From JANDLT01 sp041743485 (lineage in GTDB: Bacteria > Acidobacteriota > Blastocatellia > Pyrinomonadales > Pyrinomonadaceae): DNA of 13,082 bases. Shown piece after piece: positions 6,587 through 13,082 of this stretch. The notes under the pieces were generated by a model. That model saw nothing but the letters and a program-made list of their open reading frames with translations, had not been told where the DNA came from and did no database searches. Positions within the stretch are counted from its first letter, which is position 1. Each line of letters starts with the position of its first letter. Location: positions 1 through 13,082 of the forward strand of contig JBGTMR010000393.1 of assembly GCA_041743485.1 (NCBI GenBank), written 5' to 3'. The position numbers and the translations under genes are program-made.

Positions 6587-7996
6587 TCAACCCAGTAAGT
6601 ATTTGCGACCTTGCTCAAGGAACACCTCCAAATCAGCGTGCGATGACGCTTCCGCGTAAATCCGAACCATCGGCTCCGTCCCCGAAGGGCGAAGCAGAAT
6701 CCATGATTCATCTTCCAAAATGAATTTGACTCCATCGAGTCGGTTGACACTTGTGACGCGGCGACCCGCAAACTCTTCCGGTTCGCGTTTCAACTTTTCG
6801 GAGAGCGTCGCCGCGACTTCCGGCGTTAAGCGCACGCCGATACGCCCCGAATAAACACGCCCGACACGCGCGTAAATCGCATCAAGTTGCGCGCTCAGAC
6901 TCGCCCCGCGCGCCGCGACCGCTTCCGCCGCGAGAAGGCACGCGAGTACGCCGTCCTTCTCCGGGTAGTGACCTTTGATAGACATCCCTGCGGATTCTTC
7001 GCCGCCGAGAATAATCGCGTCATCATTGATGAGTTCGCCTATGTACTTGAAGCCGACCGGAGTTTCATAAACCTTCAATCCACGCTCACGCGCCACGCGG
7101 TCAACAAGGTGCGAGGTGGCGACGGAACGCGCGACGCCGCCCGTCCAGCCGCGCGATTCCGCGAGATAATCGAACAGAACGGCGATGAGTTCGTTCGGAT
7201 AAATAAATGTTCCGTCAGCATCGAGGATGCCGAAGCGGTCGGCATCGCCGTCGGTCGCCAAGCCGAGCGCGCAGTTCTGTTTCTGTACGACTTCGCGCAG
7301 TTCGCCGATGTGTTCGGCATCCGGTTCGGGAGCGTGACCGCCGAACAGAACGTCCTGCCAATCGTGAATCGTCGTGACTTCGATTCCGTGTTCACGAAGC
7401 ACCGCGTCAAGATAGCCGCGCCCCGTTCCCCACACCGGGTCATATCCATAACTCCCGCCCGCTTTCGCAATCACGTCGAAGCGGATTTTGGTTTTAAGGT
7501 CATCCAGATAAGCCGTGCGCGGATTGAAACTTTCGCTTGTGCCGGACGAAGCATCATTATGATTTAGAACTTCCACGCCCGATTCTTGCACGCTTAAAAT
7601 CTGCTCGACGCGACGTGTGACTTCCGGCAGCGCGGGCGCGCCGTCCGAAGTGGAAAACTTGATGCCGTTGTACTGCGGCGGATTGTGCGACGCGGTGAAG
7701 TTGATGCCGCCGAGTGCTTTTGTGTCGCGTATCGCATGAGACAGGGCGGGCGTCGGGGCGGGTTCGTCGCACAACAAAACTTTGAAACCGTACCCCCGCG
7801 CTTCCTCGACACAAGCCGCCGCGAATTCACGACCGAGAAATCGCGTATCGAACCCGACGATTAAAACTTTCTCGCGCCCCGAAGCGTCCTCTTGTAAAAC
7901 TTGGCATATCGCCCGCGTCACGCGCCGCACATTAGCAAACGTGAAGTCTTCAGCGATGATGGCGCGCCAGCCTGATGTGCCGAATTTAATCGTCAT
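6587..7996 (-). CDS. Phosphoglucomutase/phosphomannomutase family enzyme
   Basis: A 469-aa alpha-D-phosphohexomutase with all four domains. The phosphoserine loop is TASHNPPQYNG with catalytic Ser103. The Mg site is DGDADRFG (249-256). The sugar-binding loop is GGEESAGMS (331-339). The phosphate-binding loop is RPSGTEPMVR (436-445). It moves phosphate between C6 and C1 of a hexose, supplying sugar-1-phosphate for nucleotide sugars and polysaccharides. Glucose, mannose or glucosamine specificity cannot be settled by eye; the GEESA sugar loop fits glucose/mannose enzymes better than GlmM. The ATG at 7996 follows a leader without a clear Shine-Dalgarno sequence. It is the first gene of a two-gene unit with the FtsB/DivIC-like gene, pairing envelope sugar metabolism with division. 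Confidence 0.95.
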   Translation of the reverse strand: MTIKFGTSGWRAIIAEDFTFANVRRVTRAICQVLQEDASGREKVLIVGFDTRFLGREFAAACVEEARGYGFKVLLCDEPAPTPALSHAIRDTKALGGINFTASHNPPQYNGIKFSTSDGAPALPEVTRRVEQILSVQESGVEVLNHNDASSGTSESFNPRTAYLDDLKTKIRFDVIAKAGGSYGYDPVWGTGRGYLDAVLREHGIEVTTIHDWQDVLFGGHAPEPDAEHIGELREVVQKQNCALGLATDGDADRFGILDADGTFIYPNELIAVLFDYLAESRGWTGGVARSVATSHLVDRVARERGLKVYETPVGFKYIGELINDDAIILGGEESAGMSIKGHYPEKDGVLACLLAAEAVAARGASLSAQLDAIYARVGRVYSGRIGVRLTPEVAATLSEKLKREPEEFAGRRVTSVNRLDGVKFILEDESWILLRPSGTEPMVRIYAEASSHADLEVFLEQGRKYLLG

Positions 7997-8138
7997 AAGG
8001 ACAGATAAAAACCGTTTTGGATTAGCAGTATGAAATTGCGTCTGAAATGGAACTTGCGGCGAGAGAGAGAAAATGTGCCGTTAAGAACTCGAATCAGTTG
8101 CCGCGCAAAGTTACTCTCACGGCTTGCAAGAGGGCGTG

Positions 8139-8167
8139 AATGTAGCAGTTAGCCAAGAGCCTGTAAA
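8139..8167 (-). promoter_or_regulatory. Possible promoter for pgm-ftsB
   Basis: Minus strand: TTTACA (8167-8162), a 17-base spacer, TACATT (8144-8139). It would give a leader of about 135 nt before pgm. Moderate consensus match only. The region is shared with the divergent 42-aa ORF. Confidence 0.3.
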
Positions 8168-8234
8168 GATGTGTCGGGACAACCACTTAAAGCCGCTAAG
8201 TTCAATAAATACATAAGCTAACGGAGGTCATGCG

Positions 8235-8363
8235 ATGAAAGTGGTGAACGCGACGCGAACGGAAATCCGCTTCTTATGCAAACGTGGGTTTGAGGACGTA
8301 AATCAGGCGGTGAAATGGGAATCGCAAAACGCACAGTTGTGGAAAACTTATTTTGGCGGGTGA
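8235..8363 (+). CDS. Candidate 42-aa small protein with a strong ribosome-binding site
   Basis: The ATG at 8235 is preceded by ACGGAGGT (8221-8228) with a 6-base gap, the best Shine-Dalgarno sequence in the window. The frame runs 42 codons to TGA, starting MKVVNATRTEIRFLCKRGFE and ending NAQLWKTYFGG. The product is basic, mixed polar/aromatic, with one Cys and no membrane segment or signal peptide. I recognise no family. It is divergent from pgm, and its 3' end faces the terminator hairpin of the glsB-like gene (8371-8423). It could be a genuine small protein, a leader peptide or the remnant of a longer gene. Confidence 0.45.
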   Translation: MKVVNATRTEIRFLCKRGFEDVNQAVKWESQNAQLWKTYFGG

Positions 8364-8370
8364 ATTTCGG

Positions 8371-8423
8371 GCAAATAAAGAAGCGGCGAAAACTTTTCGG
8401 AGTCGAAAGGTTTCCGCCGCTTC
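8371..8423 (-). terminator. Rho-independent terminator of the GlsB-like gene
   Basis: The arms 8380-8399 and 8404-8423 form a 20-position stem with a 4-base loop (GAGT). One mismatch and one G-U occur in either strand. On the minus strand it is followed by CTTCTTTATTT, 34 bases after the GlsB-like stop. No U-tract follows on the plus side, so it mainly serves the minus-strand gene. Confidence 0.75.
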
Positions 8424-8457
8424 AAAACTTCAGTAATCTTCCAAAAGTTATAAGACT

Positions 8458-8733
8458 TTAGGTTCTCATGCTTCTGCCCGTCGCCAAGCGATACACGGCA
8501 AGCACGATAAGCGCGCCGACCACCGCGAGAATAATACCGACGATGCTGAAATCCGTCGGACCTGTTCCGCGATCAAAAAATGTTTGCCCGACGACGTTAC
8601 CGATGACCGCGCCGACGATACCGAGCAGAATCGTGATGATGATGCCACCGGGGTCTTTACCCGGCATAATCGCTTTAGCAATAGCTCCCGCGATAGCACC
8701 CACGATGATTGCGATGATGATACTTGTAAGCAT
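8458..8733 (-). CDS. GlsB/YeaQ/YmgE family (transglycosylase-associated) membrane protein
   Basis: A 91-aa, very hydrophobic, Gly/Ala/Ile-rich protein with three predicted membrane helices (about 3-22, 31-52, 61-83). The family pattern is clear: AIVGAIAGAIAKAIMPGKDP at the start, then GGIIITILLGIVGAVIG. A glycine-rich second helix leads to a short loop (FFDRGTGPTDFS) and a final helix before a basic tail (RLATGRSMRT). Members are small inner-membrane proteins often induced by general stress; the biochemical function is not established and the transglycosylase link in the name is historical. GGAG about 9 bases before the ATG supports the start. It is transcribed alone, with its own terminator downstream. 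Confidence 0.95.
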   Translation of the reverse strand: MLTSIIIAIIVGAIAGAIAKAIMPGKDPGGIIITILLGIVGAVIGNVVGQTFFDRGTGPTDFSIVGIILAVVGALIVLAVYRLATGRSMRT

Positions 8734-8960
8734 TGTGACTTTCTCCTGTATGTGTTGGTTAAAGGGTTACGCTGCGACTTTTCAGAATCGCCGTTGATGT
8801 TAAAGCAAGCGTACTGTTTCGATATGCCGAACAGCTTTTGCGCCAGTTACAAGCAAGGGATGCGCCATTGATTTGCCCTGTCATCTTACACCGTTCTGAT
8901 TCTTTGTAAATACGTTTTATTTAGGACTTTCTCACTTTTCGTTTTTCTTCTCTTGATTTG

Positions 8961-8987
8961 AGATTTCAAATTTAAGATTTCAAATTT
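8961..8987. repeat. AT-rich direct repeat, AGATTTCAAATTT twice
   Basis: Two exact 13-base copies (8961-8973 and 8975-8987) are separated by one base. The core GATTTCAAAT is shared with the 41-bp tandem repeat after hisD at 13001-13082, so both may belong to one repeat family. Confidence 0.85.
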
Positions 8988-9019
8988 GAGAAAGCCCTAC
9001 TATTAACTCAATCAATGAA

Positions 9020-9109
9020 TTACCAAAGCAGAGAGATGATTTGCTTTACTTCTTTACTTACCGGCAACCAAGCGGCAATTAAACTTAAAATTTCGGGCGG
9101 CATGTTCAT
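9020..9109 (-). CDS. Doubtful 29-aa hydrophobic peptide ORF
   Basis: The minus-strand ATG at 9109 is preceded by TGAGGT about 4 bases upstream and opens 29 codons to TAA. The product (start MNMPPEILSLIAAWLPVS, end KEVKQIISLLW) could form an amphipathic helix. No family recognised. The same frame stays open upstream into the kbp-like gene antisense, which is most likely chance. Reported only because of the ribosome-binding site and its position in a long gap. Confidence 0.2.
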   Translation of the reverse strand: MNMPPEILSLIAAWLPVSKEVKQIISLLW

Positions 9110-9212
9110 TGCAACCTCACGCTTATCACAACGTCCGTGATAGCGAAAACGTACAACCGGACAATTCACTGTACAAACCAACTTTTCACCCTTATTAAGG
9201 AGAATCAAGACG

Positions 9213-9707
9213 ATGGGTTTATTCGACAAAATCTTTGGTCGCGGCGCGACCGAAACGCAACAACAACCGAACGCGCAACAACAATTCGAGCAGCTTCGCA
9301 GCAAGTACCAACCCGCGCTGACCGTTGCCGACCAGCAACAAATTCAATTCACCAACATGTATGTCCAAGACGGCAAGTTAGTTGTTTCGGGCATCGCTCC
9401 GTCGGAAGAAGCGAAGAACGCTTTCTTTCAACAAACCACTTTGATTGATGGTGGACAAGGTGAACTCAACGCCGACATTCGCGTTGACCAGTCACGCGCC
9501 CAAGCCGCGACTGCGGGCGGCGGCAATAGCGGCGGCGAATCGTACACCGTTAAATCAGGTGATACGCTCTCGAAAATCAGCAAACAGTTTTACGGTGATT
9601 CAGACGAGTTTATGCGTATCTTTTACGCAAACCGCGACCAACTGAACGACCCTGATAAAATTCAAGTTGGACAACAATTGCAGATTCCGCCGGATGACAA
9701 TGCTTAA
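9213..9707 (+). CDS. kbp: BON-LysM protein, Kbp/YgaU-like (potassium-binding family)
   Basis: A 164-aa protein with the architecture of E. coli Kbp (YgaU): short MGLFDKIFG start, a BON-like domain (about 25-95), a Gln/Gly/Ser linker (95-110) and one LysM domain (111-159: YTVKSGDTLSKISKQFYGDS, then PDKIQVGQQLQIP). There is no signal peptide, as in Kbp, so it is probably cytoplasmic rather than wall-bound. E. coli Kbp binds K+ and is linked to stress and stationary phase. AAGGAG about 10 bases before the ATG supports the start. A strong terminator follows at 9755-9800, so it is probably monocistronic and separate from his genes. K+ binding here is inferred from architecture only. Confidence 0.93.
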   Translation: MGLFDKIFGRGATETQQQPNAQQQFEQLRSKYQPALTVADQQQIQFTNMYVQDGKLVVSGIAPSEEAKNAFFQQTTLIDGGQGELNADIRVDQSRAQAATAGGGNSGGESYTVKSGDTLSKISKQFYGDSDEFMRIFYANRDQLNDPDKIQVGQQLQIPPDDNA

Positions 9708-9754
9708 ATAGTTTGTTGCGAAGCAGACTTACACGCGGACAGGTAAAAACATTG

Positions 9755-9800
9755 AACCCGCTGCCTCATGGAAATTTCCATAAGGCAGCGGGTTTTCTTT
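9755..9800 (+). terminator. Rho-independent terminator of the kbp-like gene
   Basis: An almost perfect palindrome, AACCCGCTGCCT ... AGGCAGCGGGTT (9755-9794), continues through ATGGAAATTTCCAT with a single C-A mismatch (9767/9782). It is followed by TTTTCTTT (9793-9800). It begins about 48 bases after the kbp-like stop and insulates the downstream his genes. Confidence 0.87.
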
Positions 9801-9893
9801 GTCTATATGGGTGAAGCACGGAAGTTCGTATTTGAGCGCGCCAAAGCCGGTTACTAGCCAGCGACGATTGGCTTTTGATAAGTTGAACGAAAG

Positions 9894-10925
9894 ATGCCGG
9901 AACTACTTTCAAAAATTCCACCGGGAATGCGTTATCACAGCGGGCGCGAAGCGCGCTTGCGCCGCGCGATTGAAGACCGCGTGATGTCAATTTTCAACGA
10001 ACACAATTACGAAGAAATCGTGACTCCGGGTCTTGATTATTACGCTCTGTTTGAGCGTGGAATGGGAGCGGAAGCGGCATCGCGCGCGTTTCGTTTTGCC
10101 GATGCGGACGGCTCGTTGCTCGCCCTGCGTCCCGATGTTACCTCGACACTCGCGCGCGCGGCGGCAACTCTTTTCGCCACGCGCACGCGCCCTTTGCGGC
10201 TCTGTTACGCGGCAAATGTGTGGCGCGCAAACGCCCGCTCCGGTGCGGAATGGCGGCGCGAAGGCAAGCACCTCGGTTGCGAGTTAATCGGTGCGCGTGA
10301 TGAAAGCGTGACGCGCACCGGGAGCGACATTGAAATGCTTTCGATAGTCGCGGCGATAATCGCCCGCCTCGATTTACAGGATACGTGTCGCATCACGATT
10401 AACAACGTCGGGATTTTCAACGGCATCGCCGCGCGGCTTAATCTCGACACGGAGGGGCGCGAACGTGTGCGCCGCTTGATTGACGCGCGCGACTCGTCGG
10501 GCGTGCAAAACTTTTTGACCGCGCACACGGATGACACTCAAGACTGCGCCGAGTTCGGGCGGTTGGTGCGTATGACGGGCAGAGATGAAATGTTCGCGGC
10601 GGGGCGGCGCATCATCACGAACGAACAATCCGTGCGCGCCTTGGATGAACTCGAAGCCGTGTGGCGCGGCATCGCTTCGCATGAACTCAATCGTTGTTTC
10701 GAGATTGATTTCGGTGACACTTCGGAACTCGATTATTACACCGGCACGGTCATCAAAATCTACATCGCCGGAGCGGGAACACGCGCCGGAAACGGCGGAC
10801 GTTATGACGACCTCATCAAGCTGTTCGGACAATCTGAAACGGCAATCGGTTTTATGTTCGACCTTGACGCACTGACCGACGCCTTGAGAAAGGAGTCAGG
10901 AGTCAGGAGTCAGGAGTCAGAATAA
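9894..10925 (+). CDS. hisZ: HisZ, ATP phosphoribosyltransferase regulatory subunit
   Basis: A 343-aa class II aminoacyl-tRNA-synthetase-like protein without an anticodon-binding domain. It is a HisRS paralogue that partners short HisG. Motifs: MRYHSGREARLRR (12-24), LALRPDVTSTLAR (76-88), LCYAANVWRA (103-112, motif 2-like), ELDYYTGTVIKIY (278-290) and GNGGRYDDLIKLFG (299-312). HisZ has no synthetase activity; it is needed for assembly and histidine feedback of the HisG-HisZ octamer. The ATG at 9894 gives the expected N-terminus; the Shine-Dalgarno sequence is weak (GAAAG). The last ten residues (E334-E343, ESGVRSQESE) are encoded by a tandem GGAGTCA repeat that also forms a hairpin with the gap before hisG, so this tail is probably not functional protein. 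Confidence 0.95.
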   Translation: MPELLSKIPPGMRYHSGREARLRRAIEDRVMSIFNEHNYEEIVTPGLDYYALFERGMGAEAASRAFRFADADGSLLALRPDVTSTLARAAATLFATRTRPLRLCYAANVWRANARSGAEWRREGKHLGCELIGARDESVTRTGSDIEMLSIVAAIIARLDLQDTCRITINNVGIFNGIAARLNLDTEGRERVRRLIDARDSSGVQNFLTAHTDDTQDCAEFGRLVRMTGRDEMFAAGRRIITNEQSVRALDELEAVWRGIASHELNRCFEIDFGDTSELDYYTGTVIKIYIAGAGTRAGNGGRYDDLIKLFGQSETAIGFMFDLDALTDALRKESGVRSQESE

Positions 10926-10981
10926 AACACGCTCAACTCCTTGTCTTCATTCTGGCTTCTGGCTTCTGACTTCTGGCTCCT
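10891..10981 (+). repeat. GGAGTCA-repeat hairpin between hisZ and hisG
   Basis: The left arm 10891-10923 (four GGAGTCA heptamers plus AAT, including the T of the hisZ stop) pairs without interruption with 10949-10981 (TTCTGGC-like heptamers). There are 33 consecutive pairs, 27 Watson-Crick and 6 G-U, with a 25-base loop. All six non-Watson-Crick positions are G-U in the plus-strand RNA; on the minus strand they would be A-C mismatches. The stem ends 10 bases before the hisG ATG. No U-tract follows. Confidence 0.93.
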
Positions 10982-10991
10982 GCTTTGAATT

Positions 10992-11708
10992 ATGCCTGAA
11001 ATAACCATCGCCCTCGCCAAAGGGCGTATGCAAAATCAAACGCTCGAACTCTTGAGCCGGAGCGGGATTCGGTGCGACGATGAAGCTTTGCGTTCGCGGC
11101 GTCTGAGCATTGAAGACACGACGGGGCGCATCCGTTTTATCTTCGTTAAACCGGCGGACGTTCCCGTTTATGTCGAACACGGCACGGCGGATTGCGGCGT
11201 GTGCGGCGCGGATGTGTTAATGGAATCGGAAGCCGATGTTTTGCAGCCGCTCGACCTGAACATCGCCCGTTGCATCATCGCCGTCGCCCGACTCGACAGG
11301 GGAAGCGAGGATGAAATGGACACTGAAATTGCTACCGTCGCGCATCGTATTAACGAAGCCGGAATGCTTCGCGTCGCCACCAAATACCCGCGCATCGCCC
11401 GTCGTCATTTTCTCGAACGCGGCATTCCGGTCGAGATAATCGAACTCTCCGGTTCGGTCGAACTCGCTCCCGTACTCGGCTTGGCGGATTGCATCGTTGA
11501 CCTTGTTGAGACCGGACGCACGCTAATTGAAAACGGCTTAACCACCACCGAAACCATCGCCGCATCATCCGGTCGCTTTATCGTCAATCGCGTCAGTTAT
11601 CATCTGAAATCCGACATCATCGCCGAACTGCTCGACAATCTCGCGGCATCCGTCGCAGAAATGAATGAAAGCGAAATTAAGTCAACACACGCGGAGAATC
11701 ACAAGTGA
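10992..11708 (+). CDS. hisG: ATP phosphoribosyltransferase, short form (catalytic subunit)
   Basis: A 238-aa protein that catalyses the first committed step of histidine synthesis: ATP + PRPP to phosphoribosyl-ATP. Motifs: ITIALAKGRMQ at the N-terminus, DCGVCGADVL (67-76), ATKYPRIARRHF (129-140), and the PRPP-binding segment ELSGSVELAPVLGLADCIVD (151-170) followed by LVETGRTL. It ends without the C-terminal ACT-like regulatory domain of long HisG, consistent with control by the adjacent HisZ. The ATG at 10992 is the only sensible start but has no Shine-Dalgarno sequence, lying 10 bases after a 33-bp hairpin, so translation may depend on coupling or RNA structure. The stop overlaps the hisD start by 4 bases (GTGA). 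Confidence 0.97.
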   Translation: MPEITIALAKGRMQNQTLELLSRSGIRCDDEALRSRRLSIEDTTGRIRFIFVKPADVPVYVEHGTADCGVCGADVLMESEADVLQPLDLNIARCIIAVARLDRGSEDEMDTEIATVAHRINEAGMLRVATKYPRIARRHFLERGIPVEIIELSGSVELAPVLGLADCIVDLVETGRTLIENGLTTTETIAASSGRFIVNRVSYHLKSDIIAELLDNLAASVAEMNESEIKSTHAENHK

Positions 11709-13021
11709 TAGAAATCGTGGCACGCGCCGACCGGAAACGTCGCCGCGAAATACTGACGCGCACACGCGCCCGAAGCGTCGCCCTCGATGCCGAACTGATG
11801 CAAACGGTTTCGGGCATCATCGAAGACGTGCGAACGCGCGGCGACAGGGCGTTAATTGAGTTCACGCGCCGCTTCGATAACGTCGAACTCGAAGCCTCTC
11901 AACTTCGCGTCCATGAAGCGACGTTGCGTGAGTCCGCCGCCCGTGTCGCGCCCGAAGTCACGGATGCTTTGCGTGAAGCCATCGCACGCATTCGACGCTT
12001 TCACGAACACGAACGCAGAGCGTCATGGAACATCGAACCGGCGGCGGGCGTGCGGCTCGGACAAAGATTTTCACCCGTCGGGGCGGCGGGTCTTTACGTT
12101 CCCGGCGGTTCCGCCAGCTATCCGTCTTCGGTCGTGATGAACGTCGTCCCCGCGCAAGTCGCCGGAGTCCCGCGCCTCGCGGTCGTCACGCCGCCGCAGA
12201 TGCTTCACGATTCGCCCGCCGTCGCCCTCGCTTTGCTCGAACTAAACGTGACGGAGATTTATCAAGTCGGCGGAGCGCACGCCGTCGCCGCCCTCGCCTA
12301 CGGCACGGAGACGATTGCCCGCGTGGATAAAATTACGGGACCCGGAAACAAGTATGTCGCCGCCGCGAAAAAACTCGTCTTCGGCGCGGTCGGGATTGAC
12401 TCCATCGCCGGACCCAGCGAAGTCGTCATCATCGCGGACGATACCGCGAACCCGCGCTTCATCGCCGCCGACTTGCTCGCGCAAGCCGAACACGACGCCG
12501 AAGCTTCTTCGATACTCATCACCACCGATGAAGAACTCGCGCGGCAAGTTAAAATCGAAGTCGAACGGCAAACGAAACAACTCCCGCGCCGTTCGATAAT
12601 CGAAGCTTCATTAAAAGATTACGGGGCAATTATCGTCGTCGAAACCCTGCGCGAAGCGTGCGACATCACAAACGAACTCGCGCCCGAACACCTCGAAATT
12701 ATCACCCGCGATGCCGAAGAAATATCGAACGACATCGAACACGCGGGGGCGATTTTCTTGGGGGCGTACACGCCCGAAGCCGTCGGCGATTACTTCGCCG
12801 GACCCAATCATGTACTTCCGACAGGCGGCGCGGCGCGCTTCTCGTCCGCGCTCGGCGTCGGCGATTTTATGCGTCATACAAGCATCTTGCGTTACTCGGA
12901 AAGCGAACTTCGTCACACCGCTCCGATGATTGCCGCGCTCGCCAAATCCGAAAGCCTCGACGCTCACGCGCGCTCCGTATTGATAAGACTCAATCCCGAA
13001 TCTAAAATTTCAAATTTGTGA
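11705..13021 (+). CDS. hisD: Histidinol dehydrogenase
   Basis: A 438-aa NAD- and Zn-dependent enzyme doing the last two oxidations, histidinol to histidine. Conserved blocks: GLYVPGGSASYPSSVVMNVV (129-148), GPGNKYVAAAKKLVFG (212-227), IAGPSEVVIIAD (234-245), TGGAARFSSALGVGDF (373-388). The Zn ligands Q260 and H263 (LLAQAEHD), D362 (AVGDY) and H421 (LDAHARSV) are present, as is the catalytic E328-H329 pair (LAPEHLE). The GTG start at 11705 overlaps the hisG stop (GTGA), implying coupling. The last residues after NPE (SKISNL) and the stop codon are encoded by the first copy of a 41-bp AT-rich tandem repeat, so the original C-terminus was altered, outside the active site. Confidence 0.97.
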   Translation: MIEIVARADRKRRREILTRTRARSVALDAELMQTVSGIIEDVRTRGDRALIEFTRRFDNVELEASQLRVHEATLRESAARVAPEVTDALREAIARIRRFHEHERRASWNIEPAAGVRLGQRFSPVGAAGLYVPGGSASYPSSVVMNVVPAQVAGVPRLAVVTPPQMLHDSPAVALALLELNVTEIYQVGGAHAVAALAYGTETIARVDKITGPGNKYVAAAKKLVFGAVGIDSIAGPSEVVIIADDTANPRFIAADLLAQAEHDAEASSILITTDEELARQVKIEVERQTKQLPRRSIIEASLKDYGAIIVVETLREACDITNELAPEHLEIITRDAEEISNDIEHAGAIFLGAYTPEAVGDYFAGPNHVLPTGGAARFSSALGVGDFMRHTSILRYSESELRHTAPMIAALAKSESLDAHARSVLIRLNPESKISNL

Positions 13022-13082
13022 TTTCAAATCAAAACCAAAAGTCTGAAATTTCAAATTTGTGATTTCAAATTAAAACCAAATG
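13001..13082. repeat. 41-bp AT-rich tandem repeat, at least two copies, overlapping the hisD end
   Basis: The copies at 13001-13041 and 13042-13082 match at 38 of 41 positions (differences at unit positions 4, 30 and 40). Each contains AAATTTCAAATTTGTG followed by ATTTCAAAT and AAAACCAAA. The array reaches the window edge and may continue. The core is shared with the repeat at 8961-8987. Confidence 0.93.

Larger units (their letters stand above)
8734..9212. other. Intergenic region between divergent GlsB-like and Kbp-like genes
   Basis: These 479 bases separate two divergent genes, so promoters in both directions are expected, but I could not identify a convincing pair of hexamers. The centre (about 8905-8995) is AT-rich and carries a short direct repeat (8961-8987). 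A 29-codon minus ORF (9109-9020) with a fair ribosome-binding site is the only coding candidate. No RNA gene was recognised. Confidence 0.7.

Noticed and set aside
6541..6771. N-terminal extension of the FtsB-like protein
   Set aside because: It overlaps the conserved end of pgm in another frame and would put about 77 atypical residues before a normal family N-terminus.
6887..7567. Plus-strand 226-codon ORF opposite pgm
   Set aside because: Long only because the antisense frame of a GC-rich gene lacks stops; pgm on the other strand has all catalytic motifs.
9841..9880. His leader attenuator upstream of hisZ
   Set aside because: Only a weak CCAAAGCC/GGCTTTTG pairing is seen, with no short ORF rich in His codons and no T-box-like element.
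13001..13082. CRISPR array
   Set aside because: The copies are directly adjacent with no variable spacers, and the first overlaps the hisD coding end. It is a plain tandem repeat.

Overview
The window looks like chromosomal core DNA of a bacterium with moderately high G+C. My best guess is Acidobacteriota (Blastocatellia-like). This rests on gene-family flavour and repeat style, not on a phylogenetic marker, and is low confidence. There is no phage or transposase gene. Most intergenic gaps are short, and several gene ends are built from small repeats.

Layout: positions 1-8733 are transcribed almost entirely on the minus strand. In transcription order, (a) a GlsB/YeaQ-type membrane protein (8733-8458) ends in a hairpin terminator. 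(b) A phosphohexomutase (7996-6587) is followed by a small FtsB/DivIC-like divisome protein and a terminator near 6040. (c) A five-gene co-directional run (5658-1979) follows: large subunit of a B12-dependent acyl-CoA mutase, antitoxin, VapC-type PIN toxin, membrane fatty-acid hydroxylase/sterol desaturase, and the mutase's small B12-binding subunit. (d) Next come tRNA-Glu(UUC) and a secreted TolB-N/TPR protein cut by the window edge. A 42-codon ORF with a strong ribosome-binding site (8235-8363) is the only plus-strand gene candidate here.

Positions 9213-13021 are on the plus strand: a Kbp/YgaU-like BON-LysM protein with its own terminator, then hisZ-hisG-hisD, the first steps of histidine synthesis (short HisG with its HisZ regulatory subunit) plus the last enzyme. 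hisG and hisD overlap by 4 bases.

Most interesting: the mutase would usually be annotated methylmalonyl-CoA mutase, but its two specificity-determining residues are Phe91 and Gln209. This is the isobutyryl-CoA mutase pattern, and the 560 + 134 aa split matches IcmA/IcmB. Its two subunit genes are separated by a toxin-antitoxin pair and a lipid-modifying enzyme. Also notable are a 33-bp hairpin between hisZ and hisG whose only non-Watson-Crick pairs are G-U in the mRNA sense, a 101-bp inverted repeat of AACGGAGGT-containing units upstream of the mutase operon, and repeats that supply the 3' ends of hisZ, hisD and icmB.
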